From assembly GCF_000518645.1 (NCBI RefSeq), contig NZ_KI912466.1, positions 121,792 to 185,791 on the forward strand: a stretch of 64,000 nucleotides of DNA, written 5' to 3'. The stretch is from Curvibacter gracilis ATCC BAA-807 (GTDB lineage: Bacteria > Pseudomonadota > Gammaproteobacteria > Burkholderiales > Burkholderiaceae_C). Made by a program: the position numbers and the translations under genes. Positions 52,089 through 60,065 of the stretch are shown here, one piece after another. The notes below the pieces were generated by a model that did no database searches, was not told the DNA's origin, and was given only the letters and a program-made list of their open reading frames with translations. The number at the start of each line of letters is the position of its first letter. The first letter of the stretch is position 1.

Positions 52089-53129
52089 ATGCAACGCCGT
52101 TCCCTTCTGCGCGCCAGCGCCGCCGCCACACTCGCCGTCACCGCCCCCCTGGTCACCCCCTGGGTGCGCGCCCAGGGCTCGCTGCAGAAATTCAAGTTCA
52201 ACCTGGGCTGGAAGATCGAAGCCTCGGGCGCCGGCTTTCTGCTGGCCCAGCAACGCGGTTACTACAAGGACGTGGGGCTGGACGTGAGCATCGACACCGG
52301 CAACGGCTCGGCCGCCGCCATCAGCCTGGTGGGCAGCGGCGCCTACGACGTGGCCTCGGCCGACCTGTCGACCATGATCGAATTCAACCTGGCCAACCCG
52401 ACGGCGCAGCTGCTGGCCGTGGCCATCCAGTACGACCTGAACCCCAACTCGATCATCGTGCGCAAGGACGGCCCCATCAAGAAGCCGGCCGATCTGGCCG
52501 GCAAGACCTTGCTGGGCCAGCCCTTCAACGCCTCGCGCAAGCTGTTCCCGGCCTTTGCCAAGGCCCAGGGCTTCGACCCCTCGGGCGTGAAGTGGGAGAA
52601 CGTGTCGCCCGACATCGGCGACACCCGCTTCGTGAAGGGCGACTTCGACGGCGCGGCCTACTTCTTCTTCACCGGCCTGCTCAACCTCAAGGCGCGCGGC
52701 ATGGGCCCCGAACAGCTCACGGTGTTCCGCTTCTCCGACCTGGGCATGAAGTCTTACGGCAACGGCCTGGTGGCCAACCCCAAGAGCCTGCAGGAACACC
52801 CCGACGCCATGAAAGCCTTCGTGAAGGCCACCACCCGCGGCTGGATTGAGGTGATGGCCGACCCGCGTGCCGGCGCCGCCGCCATCAAGACCCGCGAGCC
52901 ACTGGCCAATGAAGAGCTGGAGTACGAACGCCTCAAGCTGATCGTGGACGGCACCATGAAGACCGCCGACACCCGCGCCAACGGCTGGGGCGCGGCCACC
53001 CCGGCACGGCTGCAGGCCACCATCGACGAGACCGTGACCGCCTTCGGCCTCAAGGGCTCGCCCACGCTGGCCGAGTTCTGGACCGACCGCTTCCTGCCCA
53101 CGGCGGCCGAGCGCAAGCTCAAGGCCTGA
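52089..53129 (+). CDS. ABC transporter substrate-binding protein, second (no adjacent transporter)
   Basis: A 346-residue periplasmic binding protein paralogous to the one at 47167-48195. Shared motif order includes LGWKIEASGAGFLLAQQRGYY and GSGAYDVASADLSTMIEF. The N-terminus begins MQRRSLLRASAAATLAV, a twin-arginine-like export signal ending near VRAQG. It is followed not by ATPase and permease genes but by a 2-oxoglutarate oxygenase and a VOC protein. It therefore probably uses the transporter encoded at 48286-49910. Expression is predicted from the sigma-54-like promoter at 51866. The ligand may be related to the oxygenase substrate. Confidence 0.87.
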   Translation: MQRRSLLRASAAATLAVTAPLVTPWVRAQGSLQKFKFNLGWKIEASGAGFLLAQQRGYYKDVGLDVSIDTGNGSAAAISLVGSGAYDVASADLSTMIEFNLANPTAQLLAVAIQYDLNPNSIIVRKDGPIKKPADLAGKTLLGQPFNASRKLFPAFAKAQGFDPSGVKWENVSPDIGDTRFVKGDFDGAAYFFFTGLLNLKARGMGPEQLTVFRFSDLGMKSYGNGLVANPKSLQEHPDAMKAFVKATTRGWIEVMADPRAGAAAIKTREPLANEELEYERLKLIVDGTMKTADTRANGWGAATPARLQATIDETVTAFGLKGSPTLAEFWTDRFLPTAAERKLKA

Positions 53130-53167
53130 TCCGCCGCGCCATGCCCCCAGACAGCCGAGCCGCCACC

Positions 53168-54190
53168 ATGCCGCAACTGCCCATCCTGGACCTGACCGAT
53201 GCCCTGCTGCCGGGCGCCCCGCGCAGCGCCGACGTGGCGCGCCAGTTCGGCGCCGCAGCCCGCGATTCGGGCTTCTTCTACGTGCGCCACCACGGCGTGC
53301 CCGAGGCGCTGATCGCGCAGCAGTTCGCCCTGGCCGAGCAACTGCTGACCCTGCCGGCCAGCGTGCGCGAGGCCTTCTCGATCCGCCACTCGCCCTCCTC
53401 ACGGGGCTTTGAGGCCCTGGGCGCCCAGACCCTGGACGCCCAGGCCCACCCCGACCTCAAGGAAAGCTTCTACTGCGGCCTGGCCTACCCCGACGACCAC
53501 CCCTATGTGCGCGCCGGCTACCAGACCTACGGCCACAACCAATGGCCGCCGCAGCTGCCCGAGGCGCCGGCCCGCTGCGAGGCCTACATGCAGGCCATGC
53601 TGGCCCTGGCCCGCCGCCTGATGCAGCTGATGGCGCTGTCGCTGGGCCTGGCCGAAACCTACTTCGACCCCAGCAACGGCAGCCCCATGGTGACGCTGCG
53701 CATGGTGCGCTACCCGCCCCACCCTGAGGGCGCCGACGAGCGCACCTTCGGGGCCGGCGCCCACACCGACTGGGGCGCGCTGACCCTGCTGGCGCAAGAC
53801 AGCCACGGGGGCCTGGAGGTGTGCACGCCCTCGGGCGAGTGGATCGATGCCACGCCCCTGCCCGGCACCCTGGTGGTCAACCTGGGCGACATGATCCCGC
53901 GCTGGACCAACGGGCTGTATCACTCCAACCCGCACCGGGTGCGCAACCGCCACTCGGGCGGGGCGGCCCGGCACTCCATCCCCTTCTTCTACGAGCCCGA
54001 CTACCTGGCCCCGATCGAGCCCGTGCCCGGCACCGTGGCCCCGGGCGAGACGCCGCGCTACAGCCCCTGCACGGCGGGCGAGCACCTGCGCCAGATGTAC
54101 CTCAAGACCTACGCGCCCGCGGCCCTCCCACCCTCCACCACACCCGCCACCGCCACCACCTCTGCCCCCGCTGCGCAGGCCACCGCATGA
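53168..54190 (+). CDS. Isopenicillin N synthase-like 2-oxoglutarate/Fe(II) oxygenase, second
   Basis: A protein of about 340 residues from the ATG at 53168 (an ATG at 53141 would add nine residues). The iron triad is H199-x-D201 (GAHTDWG) and H256 (PHRVRN), and R268-x-S270 (ARHSIPFF) should bind 2-oxoglutarate. The C-terminus is an Ala/Thr/Pro-rich tail. It is only a distant relative of the first oxygenase at 50434-51471. It follows the second binding protein and overlaps the VOC gene by four bases (ATGA). Oxidative attack on a nucleobase or other N-heterocycle is a plausible inferred role. Confidence 0.88.
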   Translation: MPQLPILDLTDALLPGAPRSADVARQFGAAARDSGFFYVRHHGVPEALIAQQFALAEQLLTLPASVREAFSIRHSPSSRGFEALGAQTLDAQAHPDLKESFYCGLAYPDDHPYVRAGYQTYGHNQWPPQLPEAPARCEAYMQAMLALARRLMQLMALSLGLAETYFDPSNGSPMVTLRMVRYPPHPEGADERTFGAGAHTDWGALTLLAQDSHGGLEVCTPSGEWIDATPLPGTLVVNLGDMIPRWTNGLYHSNPHRVRNRHSGGAARHSIPFFYEPDYLAPIEPVPGTVAPGETPRYSPCTAGEHLRQMYLKTYAPAALPPSTTPATATTSAPAAQATA

Positions 54191-54621
54191 AACTCTGGTT
54201 CAACCTGTTCACCCCCGACCCGCAGGCCCTGCTCGACTTCTACCAGGCCCTGCTCGGCCTGCCCGAGGCCGTGGCCAGCCGCTCGCCCATCTACCGGGCG
54301 CTGGAGACTGAAGACTTCCAGTTGGGCTTCAATGCCCGCCCGGCCTACGAGCTGCTGGGCCTGCCCGAGCGCGCCCCGGCGCTGGGCAGCGTGCCGCCGG
54401 TGACGGCCTACTGCACCTTCATGCTCGACACGGCCGAAGCCGTGAGCCGCTGCGCCGAACGCGTGGCAGACCTGGGCGGGCGCCTGATCAAGCCGCCCTA
54501 CCCCACCTACTACGGGCAATGGCAGGCGGTGCTGGCCGACCCGCAGCACAACGTGTTCCGGCTCAGCGCCCTGGGCCTGCCAGCGGGGGTGCCCACGCCG
54601 GCGTTTCCGCTGCCGGATTGA
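54187..54621 (+). CDS. VOC-superfamily (glyoxalase-like) protein
   Basis: A 144-residue protein of the vicinal oxygen chelate fold. The start MKLWFNLFTPDPQALLDFYQ and the ending YYGQWQAVLADPQHNVFRLS are typical of single-domain VOC proteins. Expected functions range from lyases and dioxygenases to binding proteins; a specific reaction cannot be named. Translational coupling with the second oxygenase (ATGA overlap) suggests that it acts on the product of that enzyme. Confidence 0.82.
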   Translation: MKLWFNLFTPDPQALLDFYQALLGLPEAVASRSPIYRALETEDFQLGFNARPAYELLGLPERAPALGSVPPVTAYCTFMLDTAEAVSRCAERVADLGGRLIKPPYPTYYGQWQAVLADPQHNVFRLSALGLPAGVPTPAFPLPD

Positions 54622-54729
54622 GGGGGCCTGGCGCCCCACCCCCAGCGGGCCCTGACACGGCAGCCAGAATCCTTGGCGCGGAGGGCCCAAGCGCTCCGAG
54701 GCCTCTTCGGCTCACCTACACTCCAACGC

Positions 54730-55596
54730 ATGTCCTGGCACGCCCGACTCGATCTCCAATACCGCCTGCAAGCCAGCCCCGTGGCCTCCGGGGCCAGCGC
54801 CGATGCTCCGGCCTCGCGCACCGTGGCCCACCACCAGCATGACGGCCCGCTGCGCATCCTCAAAAGCCTCTACCCCGAGGGCCCGATCTGCCACAACGTG
54901 CTGGTGCACCCGCCCGGCGGCCTGGTGGGGGGCGACACGCTGGACATCCGGGTGCAGGTCGAGCCGGGGGCCCACGGCCTGGTGACCACGCCGGGCGCGA
55001 CACGCTTCTACCGCTCGCTCGGCGAGCCGGCCCTGCAACGCAGCAGCCTGCACCTGGCCGAGGGCGCGCGCCTGGAGTGGCTGCCGCTCGAAGCCCTGGC
55101 CTACAACGCCTGCGACGCGCACAACGAGCTGCGCATGCACCTGGCCCCCGGCGCCGAGCTGATGGGCTGGGACATCACCGCCCTGGGCCTGCCCCACGCC
55201 AACCAGCCTTTCGAGCAGGGCAGCTTTGCCCAGCACATCGAAGTGCCCGGCGTGTGGCTGGAGCGCGGCCGCATCGCGGCCAGCGACACCCGGCTGCTGC
55301 AAAGCCCGCTGGGCCTGGCCGGCCAACGCTGCGTGGGCTCGCTGTTCCTGGTGGCCGGCAGCCCCCTGGGCCGCGCACGCAGCGAGCAGGCCCTGGCCCT
55401 GGCCCGCGAAGCCAGTGCCGGCCACACGCTGGCCGACTGGAGCGGCGCCACCTGCCCCAATGAGCAGGTGGTGGTGGTGCGCGTGCTGGGCCCGCAGGTC
55501 GAGCCCGTGATGCAGCTGCTGCGCGCCGTCTGGGCGAGCTGGCGCAGCCAGCTGTGGCAACTGGGCAGCACCCCGCCGCGCATCTGGGCCATGTAG
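54730..55596 (+). CDS. ureD: Urease accessory protein UreD
   Basis: A 288-residue UreD (UreH) protein, which binds apo-urease together with UreF and UreG for nickel insertion. Landmarks include LVHPPGGLVGGDTLDIRVQV near residue 60, HGLVTTPGATRFYRS near 84, and EWLPLEALAYNACDAHNEL near 118. The ATG at 54730 fits family N-termini. UreD usually starts the urease operon, but here it is followed by a HAD hydrolase gene and then by the convergent urtE. The urease structural genes ureABC and accessories ureEFG are not in the window. Confidence 0.93.
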   Translation: MSWHARLDLQYRLQASPVASGASADAPASRTVAHHQHDGPLRILKSLYPEGPICHNVLVHPPGGLVGGDTLDIRVQVEPGAHGLVTTPGATRFYRSLGEPALQRSSLHLAEGARLEWLPLEALAYNACDAHNELRMHLAPGAELMGWDITALGLPHANQPFEQGSFAQHIEVPGVWLERGRIAASDTRLLQSPLGLAGQRCVGSLFLVAGSPLGRARSEQALALAREASAGHTLADWSGATCPNEQVVVVRVLGPQVEPVMQLLRAVWASWRSQLWQLGSTPPRIWAM

Positions 55597-55659
55597 GGGT
55601 GGCCGGGCCACGCCGGGCCGCGCTGGGCTTAGACTGCCCCGACCCACCGGAGGTCCCGC

Positions 55660-56397
55660 ATGAACCCTTCTGCCGCCGCAGCACACCCTGTGCGCCCCCC
55701 CAGCACCGACCTCCAGGTGCTGGCCTTTGACATCTTCGGCACCGTGGTCGACTGGCACGGCAGCATCCGCGCCGAGGTCGAAGCCCTGGCCCCGGGTGTG
55801 GACGGCGACGCCTTCGCCAACGCCTGGCGCGCCGGCTACAAGCCGGCCATGGCGCGGGTCATGAGCGGCGAGCTGGGCTGGACCCGCATCGACGAGCTGC
55901 ACCGCCTGATCCTGGACGAGCTGCTGCCCCGCTTCGGCCTGGCCCAGCTCGACGAGCCGGCGCGCCAGCACCTGAACCGTGCCTGGCACCGGCTGAACCC
56001 CTGGCCCGACAGCGTGCCCGGCCTGCACCGGCTGAAGCAGCGCTACACCCTGTGCACGCTGTCCAACGGCAACCTGGGCTTGCTGACGGACATGGCCAAG
56101 CGCGCCGGCCTGCCCTGGGACTGCATCCTGAGTGCCGAGGTGTTCCGGGCCTACAAGCCCGACCCGGCCACCTACCTGGGCGTGGCCCGCGTGTTCGACG
56201 TGGCCCCCCATCAGGTGATGCTGGTCGCCACCCACCACGACGACCTGGCCGCCGCACGCCAATGCGGCCTGCGCACGGCCTACATCGAGCGCCCGCTGGA
56301 GCATGGTGCGGCCCACCCCAAGGACAGCACGCCCCAGCCCGGCAACGAGCTGCACTGCGCCAGCCTGCTGGCCCTGGCAGACCAGCTGGGTTGTTGA
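55660..56397 (+). CDS. HAD-superfamily hydrolase, haloacid dehalogenase type II-like
   Basis: A 245-residue HAD hydrolase. Motif I is FDIFGTVVDW with the nucleophilic Asp, motif II is LCTLSNGN, the Lys motif is YKPDPATYL, and the end of the core is ATHHDDLAAARQCGL. This matches the L-2-haloacid dehalogenase type II family, many members of which act as phosphatases or have unknown substrates. CCGGAGG precedes the ATG. It lies 63 bases after ureD, where ureA would normally be expected, and is convergent with urtE. Confidence 0.85.
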   Translation: MNPSAAAAHPVRPPSTDLQVLAFDIFGTVVDWHGSIRAEVEALAPGVDGDAFANAWRAGYKPAMARVMSGELGWTRIDELHRLILDELLPRFGLAQLDEPARQHLNRAWHRLNPWPDSVPGLHRLKQRYTLCTLSNGNLGLLTDMAKRAGLPWDCILSAEVFRAYKPDPATYLGVARVFDVAPHQVMLVATHHDDLAAARQCGLRTAYIERPLEHGAAHPKDSTPQPGNELHCASLLALADQLGC

Positions 56398-56438
56398 ATG
56401 AACCCGCCGCCGCAGGGGGCGGCCCAGATCAAATCAAT

Positions 56439-57131
56439 TCAGATCGCCACCAACTGGCGCACGCCCTTCTCGGCCATCTCGCTGCCCGGGCCCCGGGCGA
56501 TCACCTCGCCGCGCTCCATCACCAGGTAGTCGTCGGCCAGTTCTTCGGCAAAGTCGTAGTACTGCTCGCACAGCAGGATGGCCATGTCGCCGCGGTCGGC
56601 CAGCATGCGGATCACGCGGCCGATGTCCTTGATGATGCTGGGCTGGATGCCTTCGGTGGGCTCGTCCAGGATCAGCAGGCGCGGCCCGGCAGCCAGGGCC
56701 CGGGCGATGGCGAGCTGCTGCTGCTGCCCGCCCGAGAGGTCGCCACCGCGGCGGTGCAGCATCTGCTTGAGCACCGGAAACAGCTCGTACAGCTCGGCCG
56801 GTACCGGGGTGCTGCCAGGCTTGTAGGCCAGGCCCATGCGCAGGTTCTCTTCGACCGTGAGGCGGGCAAAGATCTCGCGGCCCTGGGGCACAAAGCCGAT
56901 GCCGGCCCGGGCCCGTTCATAAGGCGTGGCCTTTTCGATGGCCCGGCCGTCGAACTCGATGCTGCCGGTCTTGATGGGCACCAGGCCCATCAGGCTTTTC
57001 AGCAGGGTGGTCTTGCCGACGCCGTTGCGGCCCAGCAGCACGGTGACTTTGCCGAGGGTGGTTTGCAGGCTCACGTCACGCAGGATGTGGGAGCCGCCGT
57101 AGTACTGGTTGATGTTCTTGACGGTCAGCAT
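56439..57131 (-). CDS. urtE: Urea ABC transporter ATP-binding protein UrtE
   Basis: A 230-residue ATPase of the LivF type. Walker A GRNGVGKTT (34-42), signature LSGGQQQQLAIARAL and Walker B LLILDEPTEGIQ are intact. Strings such as NINQYYGGSHILRDVSL are characteristic of UrtE. It is the last gene of urtABCDE and works with UrtD to power urea import. It is separated from urtD by an 894-base repeat-rich insertion, whereas the other urt genes are closely spaced, so its expression may depend on read-through or a local promoter. Confidence 0.93.
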   Translation of the reverse strand: MLTVKNINQYYGGSHILRDVSLQTTLGKVTVLLGRNGVGKTTLLKSLMGLVPIKTGSIEFDGRAIEKATPYERARAGIGFVPQGREIFARLTVEENLRMGLAYKPGSTPVPAELYELFPVLKQMLHRRGGDLSGGQQQQLAIARALAAGPRLLILDEPTEGIQPSIIKDIGRVIRMLADRGDMAILLCEQYYDFAEELADDYLVMERGEVIARGPGSEMAEKGVRQLVAI

Positions 57132-58025
57132 GGTGGGATCTCCGGTGTTACCGGGTTGAGGGATCGAGCGGTCTGCTGCATCTGCTGCGTCGCTGCGCTC
57201 TTAAGCTTCTGCTCTTCGGTTGAGGTCGGAGGCCGGGATTGCGCCCCGGCGGGCGCCTCACTTTCTTTGTCTCGCCAAAGAAAGTAAGCAAAGAAAGGCG
57301 ACCCGACGTGCACGCCCTGCTGCGCAGGGTCCGCTGCGCTGCTCAACTTGGGCGGGGTCTCGCTAAACTCGCTGCGCTCAAACAGACGCGAGCCCTTTAT
57401 CCGCCCAAGTCTGCGCTGCTCGCCGTGCCCGACGGGAGGTGGGGTACGGGAACCGACGGCTGCTGCTGCGCAGCGACGCCTGTTTGTTTCAATCGGAGGG
57501 CGCGGCTGCTTCGCAGCGCGGGGGCACATGGGCGCTCTGCCCAACACATCAAACAGCGACACACCAGCGCCGCTGGATGCACAGGCACTCCTGATTTCGT
57601 CAGTACCTTCGCAAGCTCGCCCGCTCCCGATCCCGCTTGCCCCGTGGGGCAGGGCCGAGCAGCGGAGTGCCAGGTGGATAAGGGCTCGCGTCTGTTTGAG
57701 CGAAGCGAGTTTAGCGAGACCCCACCTGGCGCGAGCAGCGCAGGGAACCACGAAGTGGCCCTGACTTCGGGTCGCCTTTTCTTTGGCTACTTTCTTTTGG
57801 CGAAGCAAAAGAAAGTGGCTCGGCCGCCGGGACGAACCCCCGGCCTCCGCCCTCGAACAAAGAGCAGCAGAAACAGAGCGCAGCGGCAGCACGGAACCTG
57901 CAACGAGTGGACAAGGCACAGCATCCATTTGCCCCCCCACCAGAGACGCCCCATCCTCCGCCCAGAAACGAAGAGCAGAAGAAACAGAGCGCAGCGAAGG
58001 GCGGACGCCAAACATCAACACGCCC
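57132..58025. repeat. Large inverted-repeat element between urtD and urtE
   Basis: An 894-base non-coding stretch. A left arm (about 57190-57425) and right arm (about 57655-57890) are inverted copies of one another at roughly 80 percent by eye. Shared blocks include GTCTCGCTAAACTCGCT, CAAACAGACGCGAGCCC and CGCCAAAGAAAGTA/GCCAAAGAAAAGGCGACCC-like strings. A third copy of the outer tip (GAGCAGAAGAAACAGAGCGC) occurs at 57970-57990. The centre (57426-57654) is unlike the arms. I see no transposase. Similar AAAGAAAGT-rich intergenic repeats are, from memory, common in Burkholderiales genomes. Confidence 0.75.
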
Positions 58026-58907
58026 TCACCTCCCAAGGTAAACCTCAATCACCCGCTCATCCGCCTGCACCTGGTCCAGCGTGCCCTGCGCCAACACCGA
58101 CCCATCACACAACACGGTCACGATGTCGGAAATGGTCCGGATGAAGCTCATGTCATGCTCGACCACCATCAGCGAGTGCTTGCCCTTCAACGTCAGGAAC
58201 AGCTCGGCCGTGCGGGCCGTCTCTTCATCGGTCATGCCGGCCACGGGCTCGTCGAGCAGCAGCAGCTTGGGGTCCTGCATCAGCAGCATGCCGATCTCCA
58301 GCCATTGCTTCTGACCGTGGCTCAGGTTGCCCGAGAGCCGCGACACCGCATCAGCCAGGTGGATGGTGTGCAGCACCTCGGCCAGGCGGTCTTTCTGGGC
58401 CGAGTCGAGCTTGAAGAACATCGAGGCGCGCACGCCCTTGTGCGTCTTCAGCGCCAACTCCAGGTTCTCGAACACCGTCAGATGCTCGAACACCGTGGGC
58501 TTCTGGAACTTGCGCCCGATGCCCAGCTGGGCGATCTCGGCCTCGCGGTAGCGCAGCAGGTCGATGGTGCTGCCGAAGAACACCTTGCCCTCATCGGGCC
58601 GGGTCTTGCCGGTGATGATGTCCATCATCGTCGTCTTGCCCGCACCGTTGGGGCCGATGATGCAGCGCAGCTCGCCCGGGGCGATGTCCAGCGACAGCTT
58701 GTTGATGGCCTTGAAGCCGTCAAAGCTCACGCTCACGTCCTCCAGGTAGAGGATGCGGCCGTGGCTCACGTCCACCTCGCCGGGCACCATCACGCGGCCG
58801 AAGCCGGCCGTGCGGCCCCCCGATTCGGTGTTGTTCTTGCCACTTTCCAGTGCGGCCATGCGGGCTTCGACGCGGCGCGCGCCCTGCTCCAACAGATCTG
58901 GCGTCAT
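58026..58907 (-). CDS. urtD: Urea ABC transporter ATP-binding protein UrtD
   Basis: A 293-residue LivG-type ATPase. An N-terminal extension of about 45 residues precedes the domain. Walker A GPNGAGKTT, signature LSHGQKQWLEI (the LSHGQKQW form is typical of UrtD) and Walker B LLLLDEPVAGM are present. Its start overlaps the urtC stop by four bases. It forms the ATPase pair with UrtE for urea uptake. The insertion element follows within a base of its stop codon. Confidence 0.94.
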   Translation of the reverse strand: MTPDLLEQGARRVEARMAALESGKNNTESGGRTAGFGRVMVPGEVDVSHGRILYLEDVSVSFDGFKAINKLSLDIAPGELRCIIGPNGAGKTTMMDIITGKTRPDEGKVFFGSTIDLLRYREAEIAQLGIGRKFQKPTVFEHLTVFENLELALKTHKGVRASMFFKLDSAQKDRLAEVLHTIHLADAVSRLSGNLSHGQKQWLEIGMLLMQDPKLLLLDEPVAGMTDEETARTAELFLTLKGKHSLMVVEHDMSFIRTISDIVTVLCDGSVLAQGTLDQVQADERVIEVYLGR

Positions 58908-60049
58908 TTGCCGCCCCCTTCACGAATCTTCTTCACCAGGCCCACCACACCGTGCGGCAGGTACAGGGTCACCGCGATGAACAGCGCCCCCAGGAAATAC
59001 AGCCAGAACTCAGGCGCCGTCACGGTCAGCCAGCTCTTGGCGCCGTTGACGATGAAGGCCCCGATCACCGGCCCGATCAAGGTGGCACGCCCGCCCACCG
59101 CGGCCCACACGGCCATCTCGATCGAGGCCGCGGTGCTCATCTCGCTGGGGTTGATGATGCCCACCTGGGGCACGTACAAGGCCCCGGCCACGCCGCACAT
59201 CACGGCCGACAGCGTCCAGATGGTGAGCTTGTAGGGCAGCGGGTTGTAGCCCGAGAACATGACCCGGCTCTCGGCGTCACGGATCGCCTGCAGCACGCGG
59301 CCGAACTTGCTGCGGATCAGCCAGCGCGCCATCAGGAAGAAGCCCAGCAGCGTGAGCCCGGTCAGCACGAACAGCGTCATGCGCATGCTGGGGGTGGCGA
59401 TGGGCAGGCCGAGGATGCGCTTGAAATCGGTGAAGCCGTTGTTGCCACCAAAGCCGGTCTCGTTGCGGAAGAACAGCAGCATGGCCGCGAAGGTCATGGC
59501 CTGGGTGATGATCGAGAAGTACACGCCCTTGATGCGCGAGCGGAAGGCGAAGAAGCCGAACACCAGTGCCACCAGGCCGGGCACGAGCACGATCAGCAGC
59601 AGCGTGGCCACAAAGCTGTCGGACAGCGCCCAGTGCCAGGGCAGCGCCTTCCAGTCGAGGAACACCATGAAGTCGGGCAGGTCGCTCTTGTAGTTGCCGT
59701 CGCGGCCGATCTGGCGCATCAGGTACATGCCCATCACATAGCCGCCCAGGGCGAAGAACAGGCCATGCCCCAGGCTCAGGATGCCGGTGTAGCCCCAGAT
59801 CAGGTCCATGGCCAGGGCCACGATGGCGTAGCACATGATCTTGCCGATGAGGGCCACGGCGTAGTCGCTGAGGTGCAGGGCGCTGTCGACCGGCACCAGC
59901 AGGTTGAGCGCCGGGGCCACCGCGCAGACCACGATCAGGGCCAGCAGAAAGGCGCCCCAACCGGCTCCGGACAGCAAAGGCGCTGGCGCCGGCAGGGTGA
60001 ACGATGACGGGGAGGAAGTGCGTGAAGAGTGGGTCATGATCATGGTCAT
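58904..60049 (-). CDS. urtC: Urea ABC transporter permease UrtC
   Basis: A 381-residue LivM-type inner-membrane permease with about ten hydrophobic helices. The string GYTGILSLGHGLFFALGGYVMG (core LSLGHGLFFALGGYVMG) is the conserved permease signature. It pairs with UrtB. The chosen start at 60049 has additional in-frame ATGs within the next five codons. It follows urtB by 16 bases and overlaps urtD by four, showing a single operon. Confidence 0.94.
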   Translation of the reverse strand: MTMIMTHSSRTSSPSSFTLPAPAPLLSGAGWGAFLLALIVVCAVAPALNLLVPVDSALHLSDYAVALIGKIMCYAIVALAMDLIWGYTGILSLGHGLFFALGGYVMGMYLMRQIGRDGNYKSDLPDFMVFLDWKALPWHWALSDSFVATLLLIVLVPGLVALVFGFFAFRSRIKGVYFSIITQAMTFAAMLLFFRNETGFGGNNGFTDFKRILGLPIATPSMRMTLFVLTGLTLLGFFLMARWLIRSKFGRVLQAIRDAESRVMFSGYNPLPYKLTIWTLSAVMCGVAGALYVPQVGIINPSEMSTAASIEMAVWAAVGGRATLIGPVIGAFIVNGAKSWLTVTAPEFWLYFLGALFIAVTLYLPHGVVGLVKKIREGGGK

Positions 60050-60065
60050 TGGATACGCTCCTGGT

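Noticed and set aside
57125-58048. Open frames of about 300 codons in both directions across the urtD-urtE spacer
   Set aside because: They follow the inverted-repeat arms, lack ribosome-binding sites and family motifs, and start at odd positions relative to the arms.
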